Below, one piece after another: positions 27,292 through 36,722 of a stretch of 64,000 bases of DNA. The stretch comes from Bradyrhizobium yuanmingense (GTDB lineage: Bacteria; Pseudomonadota; Alphaproteobacteria; Rhizobiales; Xanthobacteraceae), in the NCBI RefSeq assembly GCF_029167105.1, contig NZ_JARFML010000002.1, positions 1-64,000 on the forward strand, in the 5' to 3' direction. Both the position numbers and the translations under genes were made by a program. Each line of letters starts with the position of its first letter. Position 1 is the first letter of the stretch. The notes below the pieces were generated by a model that made no database searches, had not been told where the DNA came from, and worked only from the letters and a program-made list of their open reading frames with translations.

Positions 27292-29469
27292 TCAGGCCGG
27301 TTGCTTCAGCACATTACTATCGACCGGCATCTTGCGCAGGCGTCTGCCGGTGGCGGCGAAGATCGCGTTGGCGATCGCCGGAACGATCAATGACGTTCCC
27401 GTCTCACCCATTCCGCCAGGCGGCTCCGCACTTTTAACTATGTGCACGTCAATCGCCGGCGCTTCGTTCATGCGCAGCATCTGGTAGGTATCGAAGTTTG
27501 CTTGTTCGACGCGCCCGTTCTTCAGCGTAATCTCGCCATAGAGCGCTGCGGTCGTGCCGAAAATGACACCGCTCTGCAGCTGCGCTTGCACCGTGTCGGG
27601 ATTGACGACCGTACCGCAGTCCATGGCGCAGACGACCCGATGAACCCGGACATTTCCATCTTTGGAAACCTCGACCTCGGCCACCTGCGCCATGTAGCTG
27701 CCGAATGCGAATTGCAGGGCGACCCCGCGGCCCCTGCCCTTGGGCAAGGCCTGGCCCCAGCCGGACTTTTCCGCGGCAAGATCGAGCACGGCTTTGGCGC
27801 GCGGCGACTTGCCGAGCAATGCACGACGATAAGCCACCGCATCCTGCTTTGCCGTTGCTGCGAGTTCGTCGACAAAGCTTTCCGTGACGAACACATTGTG
27901 CGATGGCCCGACACTACGCCAGAAGCCGGTCGGGATCCCGGGAGGCTCCACGCGCGTAAACTGCACATGGAAATTCGGAAGGTCATAGACCAGATCGATC
28001 GCACCTTCCGTCGAGTCGGGATCGAGGCCGTCCTTGAAACCCGGCGGCAGCCATCGCGCGATCACCGAAGGGCCTGCAAAACGGTTCTTCCAGGCCACCG
28101 GCCTGCCCTGCCCGTCGAGCCCCGCTGAAATGCGGTCGAACCAATAGGGTCGGTACATGTCGTGCTGGATGTCCTCCTCACGGGTCCACACCACCTTCAC
28201 GGGACCTTCGACATGTCTGGCGATCTGGACCGCGCGAACCGCGCAGTCAGCCTCCAGCCGCCGGCCAAAGCCGCCGCCGAGCAAATGATTGTGGACGATG
28301 ACCTTCGCGGGCGGCAGGCCGGCAGCCTCCGCGGCCATCGTCTGGACTCGCGCGATCGCCTGGGTCCCGATCCAGATTTCGCACTCACCGTCGCGGAAGT
28401 GCACCGTACAGTTCATCGGCTCCATCGTGGCGTGGGCGAGGAATGGAAGGTGGTACGCCGCCTCAACCCTGATGGCGGCTTCTGCAATGGCCTTGTCGGC
28501 GTCACCAATGTTTTGCGCCACCGCGCCCGACCCGAGGGTTGCTTGCTCCAGTTCGCGTGCGACCGTCTCCGAGGAAAGGCCGGCATGCGGACCGTCATCC
28601 CATTCGATCTTGAGCGCTGCTAAACCTTTCTTGGCCGCGCCCATATGATCGGCCACGACCGCAACGGCATCATCGAGCCGGACGATCTGGCGCACACCCT
28701 TGACAGCCGTGGCCGCAGTATCATCGAGGCTCATGACCCGGCCGCCGAATGCCGGCGATTGCGCCAATGTTGCAACCTTCACACCGGGCGGGCGCGCATC
28801 GATGCCATAGCGGGCCGTGCCATTCACCTTGCCGGATACGTCGAGGCGCTTTGCCGGCGTGCCAATCAGCTTGAAATCCTCCGGCCGCTTCAATGTGACT
28901 CTTTCAGGCACCGCCATCTGCGCCGCGTCGGCAGCCAGCTCGCCGTATTTCAGGCGCCGCCCGGACGCGTCATGGATCACCTCACCATCCTGTGCGCGGC
29001 AGGATTTCGGATCCACGCTCCAGCGCTTCGCTGCCGCGGCAACCAGCATTATCCGCGCCGTTGCGCCGGCCTCGCGCAGCGGCTTCCAGCCACCCCGCAT
29101 CGCGTTTGAATTTCCCGTCGCCTGCACGCCCAGCAATGGATTGGCGTAGAGTTTTTCGTTCGGCGGGGCGTGCTCAAGGCGCACCTGTTTCAGGTTCACT
29201 TCGAGTTCTTCAGCGATCAGCATCGGGATCGAGGTGTAGGTACCCTGCCCCATCTCGACATAGGGCATGGTCAGGACAACCTGGCCGTCGCTACCGATGC
29301 GGATGAAGGCGTTCGGTCCGAACTCCCCGGGAGCCGCGGCCTCGCTTTGACCGAACGGCAGGTTCAAGCTTAGCACCAGTCCTCCACCAAACGCAGCTGC
29401 GCTGGCCAGAAAACCCCGGCGCGACAGGCTGGTCTCATTGGAACGCGAGGCAATACGATCGACCATCAT
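27292..29469 (-). CDS. Xanthine dehydrogenase family molybdopterin-binding subunit, IorB-like
   Basis: 725 residues from ATG 29469 (MMVDRIAS), with gggagg upstream. The twin-arginine signal 'SRRGFLASAAAFGGG' at about residues 16-30 indicates Tat export. The large subunit of isoquinoline 1-oxidoreductase / aldehyde oxidase type: 'VEMGQGTYTS', 'LGGGFGRRLEAD', 'GFWRSVGPSHN' and the C-terminal 'PGGMGETGTS', whose glutamate is the family's catalytic base position. It starts one base after the [2Fe-2S] subunit stop. A cytochrome c subunit, often the third component of periplasmic members, is not present nearby. The substrate, probably an aldehyde or N-heterocycle, is not identifiable. Confidence 0.9.
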   Translation of the reverse strand: MMVDRIASRSNETSLSRRGFLASAAAFGGGLVLSLNLPFGQSEAAAPGEFGPNAFIRIGSDGQVVLTMPYVEMGQGTYTSIPMLIAEELEVNLKQVRLEHAPPNEKLYANPLLGVQATGNSNAMRGGWKPLREAGATARIMLVAAAAKRWSVDPKSCRAQDGEVIHDASGRRLKYGELAADAAQMAVPERVTLKRPEDFKLIGTPAKRLDVSGKVNGTARYGIDARPPGVKVATLAQSPAFGGRVMSLDDTAATAVKGVRQIVRLDDAVAVVADHMGAAKKGLAALKIEWDDGPHAGLSSETVARELEQATLGSGAVAQNIGDADKAIAEAAIRVEAAYHLPFLAHATMEPMNCTVHFRDGECEIWIGTQAIARVQTMAAEAAGLPPAKVIVHNHLLGGGFGRRLEADCAVRAVQIARHVEGPVKVVWTREEDIQHDMYRPYWFDRISAGLDGQGRPVAWKNRFAGPSVIARWLPPGFKDGLDPDSTEGAIDLVYDLPNFHVQFTRVEPPGIPTGFWRSVGPSHNVFVTESFVDELAATAKQDAVAYRRALLGKSPRAKAVLDLAAEKSGWGQALPKGRGRGVALQFAFGSYMAQVAEVEVSKDGNVRVHRVVCAMDCGTVVNPDTVQAQLQSGVIFGTTAALYGEITLKNGRVEQANFDTYQMLRMNEAPAIDVHIVKSAEPPGGMGETGTSLIVPAIANAIFAATGRRLRKMPVDSNVLKQPA

Positions 29470-29470
29470 C

Positions 29471-29941
29471 TCAGCCTCCCTTTGTGTTCGTCTGCGCGGC
29501 AAGCTTGATAGCTTCGCGAATGCGTACATAGGTCCCGCAGCGGCAGATATTCCCGCTCATGGCGTCATCGATATCGGCATCCGTGGGATTCGAATTGCTC
29601 GCAAGCAGCGCCGACGCCGACATGATCTGCCCGGACTGGCAGTAGCCACACTGCACGACTTCATGATCGAGCCAGGCCTTCTGGATTCTTGCGCCCGACG
29701 CTGTCGTGCCGATCGCTTCTACCGTCGTGACAGCCGATTTTTCGATGCTGTCGATCGACGTGATGCATGACCGTGTCGCAACGCCATCGATATGCACCGT
29801 GCAGGCACCGCACAGCGCCGCGCCGCAACCGAATTTGGTGCCGGTCATGCCGAGTACGTCCCGCAGAACCCAAAGCAGTGGCGTATCGCCATCGACGTCG
29901 ATGCTGTGCGGGCTTCCGTTGATGCTGATGGTGAAGGCCAT
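29471..29941 (-). CDS. [2Fe-2S]-binding subunit, IorA-like
   Basis: 156 residues. The N-terminal plant-type ferredoxin cluster is '[12 protein letters not shown]' plus a later 'RSCIT'; the C-terminal helical cluster is 'QCGYCQSGQ' with 'NICRCGTY'. These are the two [2Fe-2S] sites of the small subunit of molybdenum hydroxylases. It passes electrons from the molybdenum subunit encoded immediately downstream. It lacks its own Tat signal and would be carried out with the large subunit. It lies 67 bases downstream of the crotonase gene. Confidence 0.93.
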   Translation of the reverse strand: MAFTISINGSPHSIDVDGDTPLLWVLRDVLGMTGTKFGCGAALCGACTVHIDGVATRSCITSIDSIEKSAVTTVEAIGTTASGARIQKAWLDHEVVQCGYCQSGQIMSASALLASNSNPTDADIDDAMSGNICRCGTYVRIREAIKLAAQTNTKGG

Positions 29942-30007
29942 GTATCATTCCTCTCGTTGCCAGTCGTGACCTGCACCATGCCGCAAGCCACGCAGTTTCA
30001 GACCAGC

Positions 30008-30856
30008 TCAACCGCCCAATTGACCGACGTGGAAGCCGAGCCGGTTTTCGACGTCGCCGGCCCGGTGGAAACCGCGTTCCATCAGTTTTTGGATCCGGTT
30101 CTGGCTGGCGGGCCGCTGCACGGAAGCGAGGAACGCATCCCATTCCGGAGCGATCTCGGCATCTGACGGCAGGCTTGCCGCATTGACGAGGCGTTTGGTC
30201 TCCGCGATCGCCTGTTTGTCGAACGAGGCGATCCGCATCGCCAGCGCGTCGACGAAGCCGTCGAGTTCGGCATCCGGCAGGCTGCGGTTGACGTAGCCAT
30301 AGCGCTCGGCGAGTTCGCCGTTGATATCATCGGCGCCAAGCAGCACCTCTAATGCGCGACCGCGGCCGATCAGGCGCGGGAGCCGGGCCATCGGCCCGCC
30401 GCCCGGCACCAGGCCGGCGCCGACTTCCCATTGCGACAGGATCGCCTTCTCGCGGCTTGCGAACCGCATATCGCTTGCCAGCGCAAGTTCGCTGCCTACG
30501 CCTGTGGCGCGCCCGCGGATCGAGGCGATCGATGCAATTGGTGCGCGGCTGAGACGGGCCAGCATGTCCGGAAGCGCCTGCAACCCAGTGGTTCCGGGCG
30601 GGATGCGCGTGGATTCTTCCAGCGGCGCAAAAAAATCATAATGCGTCAGGAAGAAGCCATTCACCGCGCTGTCGAACACGACGACCTTCACCTGCGCGTC
30701 GGTCTCTAGTGCCGTGATGATCTCGTCCAGCTGCGGAATCGTCTCCGGGCCAAAGATATTGAGCGGTGGATGATCGAACGTCACGCGCCAGTAGGACGGC
30801 AGACGCCGCTCGAGGTGAATTTGCGTGGCGCTAAAGGTCTTCTCAGGGCGGTTCAT
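30008..30856 (-). CDS. Enoyl-CoA hydratase/isomerase family protein (crotonase)
   Basis: 282 residues from ATG 30856 (MNRPEKTFSATQ); the frame is open further upstream but overlaps the hydrolase gene. Crotonase features: 'VTFDHPPLNIFG', then 'ASIRGRATGVGSELALASDMRF' (oxyanion hole and first acidic position) and 'QWEVGAGLVPGGGPMARL'. It likely handles a CoA-linked intermediate. It ends 'RIQKLMERGFHRAGDVENRL...', and this tail reappears in degraded form at 38439-38528. It is the second gene of the putative operon, after the epoxide hydrolase. Confidence 0.88.
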   Translation of the reverse strand: MNRPEKTFSATQIHLERRLPSYWRVTFDHPPLNIFGPETIPQLDEIITALETDAQVKVVVFDSAVNGFFLTHYDFFAPLEESTRIPPGTTGLQALPDMLARLSRAPIASIASIRGRATGVGSELALASDMRFASREKAILSQWEVGAGLVPGGGPMARLPRLIGRGRALEVLLGADDINGELAERYGYVNRSLPDAELDGFVDALAMRIASFDKQAIAETKRLVNAASLPSDAEIAPEWDAFLASVQRPASQNRIQKLMERGFHRAGDVENRLGFHVGQLGG

Positions 30857-30915
30857 GGGACACTCCGACGATTTCTGGGGATGGGACGCGCACGTAACTG
30901 CGCGCCCGATTGGCG

Positions 30916-32229
30916 TCAGCTTGACTGGCGCAGCGACTTGAACGCGGCGCGCATCTCGGCACTGAACGACGCCGGTTGCTCCCAGGCAGCGAAGTGACCG
31001 CCCTTGTCGAGCCTGTTGTAGTGAATGAGCTTGGGATAGGCCTTTTCCGCCCAACTCCGCGGCGCCTGATACAACTCGTCCGGATAGGCGCTCACAGCGA
31101 CCGGAAGGGTGATGCCCTTCGGTGCAAAAAAGGCAAGCTTGCTCTCCCAATAAAGGCGAGCCGAAGAAATGGCGGTCTTCGTCAACCAATAGAGGGTGAT
31201 GTTGTCGACGATGTCCTCACGCGTAAGACCCTCGGCTCTACCGTCGAACACACGCGCGATAAGCGCGTAACTACGCTCGTCGTGGTCGATCATCCACGCA
31301 GCAAGGCCGACAGGCGAGTCCTCGATGCCATATAACGTCTGTGGCCGAGCTGCCATCTCCTGGGCATAGCCCAGGCCGGTCTTGTAGAAATGACTGAGTT
31401 GATCGTACGCCTGCTTCTCGTCGGCTGAGAGGCCTGACGGTGCTGGAGCGTTGGCAAAGGCCAGCTTGTCGATATCAGCTGGTACGGTCGCAGGCATGTT
31501 GGTGTGAATGGCGACCAAACCCGCAGGTCGCTGCAGGGCCAACTGCTCGGTGACCGCATTTCCCCAATCACCGCCTTGCGCCACATATCGCGTGTATCCG
31601 AGGCGTTGCATCAGCACGCCCCAGGTGCGGGCGATGCGGATTGGATCCCAACCCGTTGTGGTCGGCTTGCCCGAAAAGCCGTAGCCGGGGAGCGACGGGA
31701 TCACCAGGTGGAAAGCATCCGAAGCGCTCGCGCCGTGAGCCGTGGGGTTGGTCAGCGGATCGACGATCTTCAATTGCTCGATGATCGAACCCGGCCATCC
31801 ATGCGTCACGATCATCGGCAATGCGTTCTCGTGCTTCGAGCGAACATGAATGAAATGTATGTCGAGGCCATCGATCTCGGTGACGAACTGCGGCAGGGCA
31901 TTCAGTTTGGCCTCGATCTTGCGCCAATCGTAATCGGTCGCCCAGTACCGTGCCAGCTTCTGCATGGTTGCGAGTTGCACGCCCTGCGTTGCATCCTTGA
32001 CGATTTCCTGGCTCGGCCACTTCGTCGCGTTGACCCGCTTGCGCAGATCGACCAGCTCCGCTTCCGGAAAATGGACGCGGAACGGGCGAATCTCGGCACT
32101 TGGCGCTGCATTCGATTTGAACGTCGGAAAGATGCTAGCGGCACCCGCCGCGGCAATTCCCATCGCTGCGTTGCTCAGAAGCTGACGGCGGTCGTGATCG
32201 ATGACTTCGGATACTGACTTCGTGGACAT
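30916..32229 (-). CDS. Tat-exported epoxide hydrolase (EHN + alpha/beta hydrolase)
   Basis: 437 residues from ATG 32229, preceded by gggagatcc. The N-terminus has 'DHDRRQLLSNAAMGIAAAG', a twin-arginine-type leader. The epoxide hydrolase N-terminal domain follows ('FRVHFPEAELVDLRKRV'), then the alpha/beta hydrolase core: 'THGWPGS' oxyanion hole, 'PGYGFSG', nucleophile aspartate in 'GGDWG' and the C-terminal 'KGGHFAAWEQP' histidine. It opens epoxides to diols by way of an alkyl-enzyme ester. First gene of the minus-strand operon; the TAAC box 89 bases upstream probably controls all seven genes. Confidence 0.9.
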   Translation of the reverse strand: MSTKSVSEVIDHDRRQLLSNAAMGIAAAGAASIFPTFKSNAAPSAEIRPFRVHFPEAELVDLRKRVNATKWPSQEIVKDATQGVQLATMQKLARYWATDYDWRKIEAKLNALPQFVTEIDGLDIHFIHVRSKHENALPMIVTHGWPGSIIEQLKIVDPLTNPTAHGASASDAFHLVIPSLPGYGFSGKPTTTGWDPIRIARTWGVLMQRLGYTRYVAQGGDWGNAVTEQLALQRPAGLVAIHTNMPATVPADIDKLAFANAPAPSGLSADEKQAYDQLSHFYKTGLGYAQEMAARPQTLYGIEDSPVGLAAWMIDHDERSYALIARVFDGRAEGLTREDIVDNITLYWLTKTAISSARLYWESKLAFFAPKGITLPVAVSAYPDELYQAPRSWAEKAYPKLIHYNRLDKGGHFAAWEQPASFSAEMRAAFKSLRQSS

Positions 32230-32317
32230 GTTGGATCTCCCTGTTTCGATGATTGTCCGGGCTGCGCCGGGCGTTGCACTTGCTGCTAATTGATACTGTC
32301 TCAAGGTCTTCGAGATA

Positions 32318-32346
32318 GCTCGTTATGGGTTGTTATGCGGCGTTAG
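32318..32346 (-). promoter_or_regulatory. TAAC direct-repeat box 1 (upstream of epoxide hydrolase operon)
   Basis: Read on the minus strand, three TAAC units lie exactly 10 bp apart: TAACGCCGCA, TAACAACCCA, TAACGAGC. The box points at the epoxide hydrolase start 89 bases away. About 45 of 50 surrounding bases match box 2. Direct repeats at one helical turn suit OmpR/PhoB-type winged-helix dimers, as in the two island regulators. Confidence 0.65.
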
Positions 32347-32400
32347 CCGTTGCGAGTGATGCCTGGTGTCGACGTTTCGCACGACACGCGCGAGACCTGG

Positions 32401-32601
32401 TCACCTCATCAACGTGAAGAACGCCTTGCCGCTTTCGACGATGTAATCCGCAACTTCGTCGCCGACGCTGTCGCGGAGCTGCAGGCCGGCATACCTGTGT
32501 TGCGGCTCCTGTTCGCGCGCGACGTGCTGAACGAATAGGCTTCCGACGACCAGCGTCGCCGATACCGCGGTTCGAAAAATCGTCAGCCGTGTTTTCTTCA
32601 T
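32401..32601 (-). CDS. Small secreted or membrane-anchored protein (66 aa)
   Basis: Starts at ATG 32601 with a very strong Shine-Dalgarno sequence (gggggagg). The sequence MKKTRLTIFRTAVSATLVVG gives a basic N-terminus and a hydrophobic core. There is no clear cleavage site, so it may stay as an N-terminal anchor. The remainder is soluble and mildly acidic ('GDEVADYIVESGKAFF'). It follows the VOC gene by 34 bases and is probably co-transcribed from box 2. No family is recognised. Confidence 0.65.
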   Translation of the reverse strand: MKKTRLTIFRTAVSATLVVGSLFVQHVAREQEPQHRYAGLQLRDSVGDEVADYIVESGKAFFTLMR

Positions 32602-32635
32602 GTCGACCTCCCCCTTGAGCGCTGGATCCGTAACT

Positions 32636-33322
32636 CTATGAAAGCGGTGGCTTGCCGGCCTGCTCGCGGACGATGTATTCGGCGTACCAGTCGGGCCAGT
32701 TTTCATCGTGCTGGCCACCCGAACGTTTTTCATGCTCGCCATGCGCAGTCGCCGCACGCCGCAGCGCGCTCGCGAGATCAGCTGCGGAAGTGAAAGTCGT
32801 GTCGCCTTCAACTCGTCCCGGCAATCGCGTCGTGATCTCCTGGAACAGCCAGCCGTTGCCGTCCGGATCATTGAACGAGGCGAACGAACGATAGCTGCCG
32901 TGCTTGGGGTCCGGGCCAGGGACCCGAATCCGGCCAAACAAGTACGGCTCGTCGGTTCCGGCATAGACATCGACCGCGCCGTGAAACGCTTCGCTGACCT
33001 GGACACCGCGACGAACCAGATCGTTGCGAGCGGCCTCTATGTCGGACACGATCAGATACAGTCCCTGCGCGGAGCCCGGTGCCGCCGTGGTTACGTTCTT
33101 GCCGAAGATCACCGAGCAGCCGGAGCCGGGTGGCGTGAACTGGATCACGCGATAGTCGTCATCCGCGGTAAAGTCGGCGTCGAGCCTCCATCCAAGGCTC
33201 GCATAAAACGCCTTCGCGCGATCGACGTCCGAAACCGGAATCACAACGATCTCAAGCTTCATGTCGATCGCCCGCGCGGGTATCCTGACCGCGGCTTCGC
33301 TGCGCTCTTCAGTCATCGTCAT
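32636..33322 (-). CDS. VOC (glyoxalase/bleomycin-resistance fold) protein
   Basis: 228 residues, with ggaggagg before ATG 33322. The VOC fold begins about residue 21: 'LEIVVIPVSDVDRAKAFY', 'YRVIQFTPPGSGCSVIFG', 'LIVSDIEAARNDLVRRG' and 'SFNDPDGNGWLFQEI'. The C-terminal extension with 'ENWPDWYAEYIVREQAG' is seen in a subset of VOC proteins. About 73 of the first 94 core residues match the VOC half of the GlcG-VOC fusion at 38627, so the two are recent paralogues. Metal ligands are uncertain, and the enzyme could be a dioxygenase, isomerase or binding protein. Confidence 0.88.
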   Translation of the reverse strand: MTMTEERSEAAVRIPARAIDMKLEIVVIPVSDVDRAKAFYASLGWRLDADFTADDDYRVIQFTPPGSGCSVIFGKNVTTAAPGSAQGLYLIVSDIEAARNDLVRRGVQVSEAFHGAVDVYAGTDEPYLFGRIRVPGPDPKHGSYRSFASFNDPDGNGWLFQEITTRLPGRVEGDTTFTSAADLASALRRAATAHGEHEKRSGGQHDENWPDWYAEYIVREQAGKPPLS

Positions 33323-33412
33323 AACAACCTCCTCCGTGCTGGTGTTGCGGCGACCGGGTCCAAAACCCGGCTGATTGGTGCGCCGTCACACTCGCGCAGC
33401 GGTCGCGAAATA

Positions 33413-33441
33413 GCTCGTTATGGGTTGTTAGGGGGCGTTAG
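33413..33441 (-). promoter_or_regulatory. TAAC direct-repeat box 2 (upstream of VOC gene)
   Basis: Minus-strand reading: TAACGCCCCC, TAACAACCCA, TAACGAGC, again three units 10 bp apart. It lies 91 bases before the VOC start, almost the same distance as box 1 (89). The flanks (gaaatagctc... and gccgttgcgagc) are nearly identical to box 1, showing a duplicated promoter region. Confidence 0.65.
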
Positions 33442-33515
33442 CCGTTGCGAGCGATGAAAGTGTCCGGTTGCGATGAACAACGCACCGGCCCGTGCTGCCT
33501 TTTCAGGCCGCGCAA

Positions 33516-36368
33516 TCAGAATTGTTGAAGGATTTCGCGGACATGGCGCAGATCGGCGGTGTCGAATCCTTCTCCGAAACGCGCGTAAATGCGTTTCAGA
33601 TCGGAGACGGCGGCAGCCCTTGCCTTCGGCTCGGTCGCTAGACGCAAGCGGCTCGCGGCAATCCGCAGACTCCATGACAAGGCGGACTGCTGTTCCGCCA
33701 ATGCCATGGCAACGCCGAAATCCTGTTCTGCGCCGGAACGGTCACCGCTGCGTGCGCGAAGCTCCCCGCGAACGCGAAGGAGTTCCGGCATTTCCCAGCT
33801 ATCGCCCTGGTCAGCGACGGACTTGATTTCAGTCTGTATCGCGTCGAGCGCATCATCCAGCCGCTGCCGGATTGCCAGACCTTCGACCAATGCGACGGCG
33901 GCAGCCCCGCTGTAGAGTTCAAGGCGATCGGCGATCATCCGGGGCAAGGATTGCTGAAGCAATTCAATCCCTTCGTCTACCGCCCCTGTTGTGACCTGCA
34001 ACTCTCCCTTTAGTGCGAGCGAAACATTGTAAAATGGTCCGAAGCCATGCTTGCGCGCATGGTCAGCCAGTCGGGCAGCGGCCTCTTCCAGAGCGTTGGT
34101 ATCGCCTACCCAGCGGTAGACCCGGGCCGCAAAACACAATCCCGCGCAATACATCGCAAGATCGGGGTTCGATCCGATATCCATGAGGCCATTTGCCACC
34201 GAGACGGCCTGATCGGGCAACCCAAGGAGCCAAAGGTTGGTGCACGACATGATGTGCGTGCCGCGCGGGCTTGCAAAATGGTCAACCGGCAAGGCGGGAA
34301 TTGCAGCGTCACCAGCTTCGCCCGCCTGCAGCCTTTCCCGGGCAAGCCGCTGATCGCCACTTAAATGGCGGGCCACCCCGAGATAGGTGTGCGCACGGGC
34401 GAGCGCGGCCGGATGTCCGATCTCGGTCGCGACTGCATCGGCAAGCTGGGCCACCTCCAGCAATTTCCTTCGCTCGTACGTACGGCGGTACAATGCATGC
34501 AGACGGCTCAGCAGGCGAAACTGATTCTCCAGGTCGCCGACTTCCTGCGCCAATGCCAAACCACGCCTGAGCGCAGCTTCGCATTCCTGGCTGTTCCGTT
34601 CTGTAAACATCGCTGCGTGGCCGAACGCCCACAGCAGTTCTACTCTCGCTGTCCGATCGCCGGGCGCATTTTCCGGCAAGGCCAGCGCACGCATGGCCCA
34701 GAGCCGGCATTCCTCAAGCAGATTACGCTCCACGAACAGCCGTGCGCAGGCAGCAGCAAGAGGAATCCGCAAATCTGTGTCGCCCGCGTCGGAATAGACC
34801 CATACGAGCGCCGCCCTGGCATCGCTAAGGAGATCGCCGCGATGGGCCCAGCCGCCCGGACGCTCTCCCCCCGGTTCGTAGGATCGCGGTTTCAGGGCCT
34901 GCAACACGTAGCTTGCGTGCTTCAAGGCCGCTGCGCTGGATGCTCCCGAGGCCGCGAGTTTTTCGATCGCATAAGCCCTTGTCGTCTCCAGCAGGCGGAA
35001 CGAGGTCTGTGCACTCCTGGGACTGCTCGCGACCAGTGATTTGGTGACGAGTTGTTCGAGACGAATGGGGACTGCGTCCGGATCATCAAGATCGCCTGCG
35101 AGCGCGCGGGCGCCCTGTAGCGTGAACGGACCGGGAAAGATGCTCAGATACTCCAGAAGGGTTCGCTCTTCCGGCGCGATCAGCTCATAGCTCCAATCCA
35201 GCGCCGCACTCAGCGATTGATGACGCGGCAGCGCGGTGCGGCGCCCGCGCCACGCCAAGCGAAGCCTTCCGCCAATAAGCTCGTCGATCTCGAGCAGTCC
35301 GTGCGCCGAGAGCCGGCTGGCGACCAGCTCGATCGCCAGCGGCATGCCATCGAGCTTGCGGCAGATCCGCCCTATGATCTCGGCGTCGGTGTCGGTGATG
35401 TCTGCGCTATAGCCTGCGGCAACGGCGCACTCCATGAAGAGGCGGGTGGACGAGTATTTGCCGAGTTCGACTTCACTCGCGACATTGTCCGGTGGAAGCC
35501 CGAGCGAGGCCAGCTCAAACACGGACTCGCCTTCCGCATCGAGCGATTCGCGGCTCGTGGCCAGGAGCGAGACGCCGGGAGCGTGCCCGTAGATCTGCTC
35601 GGCGAGGTGCGAGACGGCCTCAATGACGTGCTCGCAACTGTCCAACACCAACAGCATCTGCTGGTCACGGAGCGATTCAATGAGCCGCGGCGTCGGGTCG
35701 CCAACGGGGATGAGCAGGCCAAGCGCCGATGCCACGGCGATCGCAACGAGGTTCGGCTCCTTGAGGCTGCCGAGGTCGAGAAATCGCGCCCCATCCGGGA
35801 AGCGGGCCGCCATCCTATAGGCAAGGTCGATCGCGAGCGTCGTCTTGCCGATGCCACCAGGTCCGCGAAGCGTGACGAAGCGACGGCCGACGAGATGATC
35901 CGCTACCGCCAGGACATCCTGTTCCCGTCCGATGATCCGTGTCGGCCGCGGGGGAAGATTGGGGTGGGGCGTTTCATCGACGGAGTCGGCGCGCTTAGCC
36001 GGCGATGCCGTACGATTCACCGGTGCGACGAAGCAGTAGCCCCGCCCAGCGACATTCGTGACATAGGATTCGCCGCCCTCACCGTCACCCAGCACCCGCC
36101 GCAACTGAGCGATATGGAATCGCAAGCTGCTGTCTTCCACGGTCAGGCCGGACCAGGCCTTCTCCATCAGCTCCGCCTTGCTGACGACCTCACCCTGGCG
36201 GCTGATCAAGATGCAGAGAATGTCGAATGCCCGACCACCGAGCTGGGTCCGCGTGCCGTCGCGTTCCAGCCGGCGAGCGTTCGGAAAAACGCAGAATGGC
36301 CCGAAGGAAAATGCCTCCGGGATCCCCTCGGCCGCAATCGATGGCCCTGGTCCGCCGCGGTTCGCCAC
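33516..36368 (-). CDS. STAND-type regulator A: winged helix + NB-ARC-like ATPase + TPR-like repeats
   Basis: 950 residues. The N-terminal OmpR/PhoB-type winged helix (about 20-115) has 'LGGRAFDILCILISRQGEVV', recognition helix 'SLRFHIAQLRRVLGDG' and 'YVTNVAGRGYCFVAP'. The ATPase has Walker A 'GPGGIGKTT' at 169-177, Walker B 'LLVLD' at 239-243, 'LLATSRE' near 268 and 'DGMPLAIELVASRL' (the GxP of NB-ARC proteins). The C-terminal 550-930 is helical and TPR-like. Proteins of this design (AfsR/MalT-like) are thought to switch on transcription after ligand and ATP binding. It is divergent from protein A (36723). No TAAC box pair is seen before its own start. Confidence 0.9.
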   Translation of the reverse strand: MANRGGPGPSIAAEGIPEAFSFGPFCVFPNARRLERDGTRTQLGGRAFDILCILISRQGEVVSKAELMEKAWSGLTVEDSSLRFHIAQLRRVLGDGEGGESYVTNVAGRGYCFVAPVNRTASPAKRADSVDETPHPNLPPRPTRIIGREQDVLAVADHLVGRRFVTLRGPGGIGKTTLAIDLAYRMAARFPDGARFLDLGSLKEPNLVAIAVASALGLLIPVGDPTPRLIESLRDQQMLLVLDSCEHVIEAVSHLAEQIYGHAPGVSLLATSRESLDAEGESVFELASLGLPPDNVASEVELGKYSSTRLFMECAVAAGYSADITDTDAEIIGRICRKLDGMPLAIELVASRLSAHGLLEIDELIGGRLRLAWRGRRTALPRHQSLSAALDWSYELIAPEERTLLEYLSIFPGPFTLQGARALAGDLDDPDAVPIRLEQLVTKSLVASSPRSAQTSFRLLETTRAYAIEKLAASGASSAAALKHASYVLQALKPRSYEPGGERPGGWAHRGDLLSDARAALVWVYSDAGDTDLRIPLAAACARLFVERNLLEECRLWAMRALALPENAPGDRTARVELLWAFGHAAMFTERNSQECEAALRRGLALAQEVGDLENQFRLLSRLHALYRRTYERRKLLEVAQLADAVATEIGHPAALARAHTYLGVARHLSGDQRLARERLQAGEAGDAAIPALPVDHFASPRGTHIMSCTNLWLLGLPDQAVSVANGLMDIGSNPDLAMYCAGLCFAARVYRWVGDTNALEEAAARLADHARKHGFGPFYNVSLALKGELQVTTGAVDEGIELLQQSLPRMIADRLELYSGAAAVALVEGLAIRQRLDDALDAIQTEIKSVADQGDSWEMPELLRVRGELRARSGDRSGAEQDFGVAMALAEQQSALSWSLRIAASRLRLATEPKARAAAVSDLKRIYARFGEGFDTADLRHVREILQQF

Positions 36369-36649
36369 AGGTCAAATATTTCTTGTTCTGATGCGGGCCG
36401 TTAATACATCACAATCCCAAAAGAAACGACCTGGAAGCTGCCCTAAATGCGGGCAGTAACGACAATTCTCCTACGGCTCTCCGCCTAGACCGCGTTCGCT
36501 TTCTTTCGGTGATGCACCAGCATTGGTTGCGGCCTGACGCCTCAACACCAAGCGATCGACCCCTACTGACCGAGGGATGGAATTTCTCGACTAGTCAATT
36601 TTGCTGCTTTTTCAATGAGATGCAGCAACCGAATGGCCCTCGCAAATCC

Positions 36650-36667
36650 TAACAACATCTAACGCGC
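36650..36667 (+). promoter_or_regulatory. TAAC direct-repeat box 5 (upstream of protein A), in the 354-base divergent gap
   Basis: TAACAACATC then TAACGCGC, units 10 bp apart, ending 56 bases before the start at 36723; the third (distal) unit is degenerate. This is the most divergent box. The rest of the 36369-36722 gap is AT-richer than its surroundings and holds no gene I can support. It must also contain the promoter of regulator A, for which no motif stands out. Confidence 0.55.
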
Positions 36668-36722
36668 CAAGCCGTCTAGATCGCGTCATGGTGACCCCGC
36701 TGCGTGACGGACTTGACAGAGC

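Noticed and set aside
35217..36404. Plus-strand frame opposite regulator A
   Set aside because: Shadow of the ATPase and winged-helix region.
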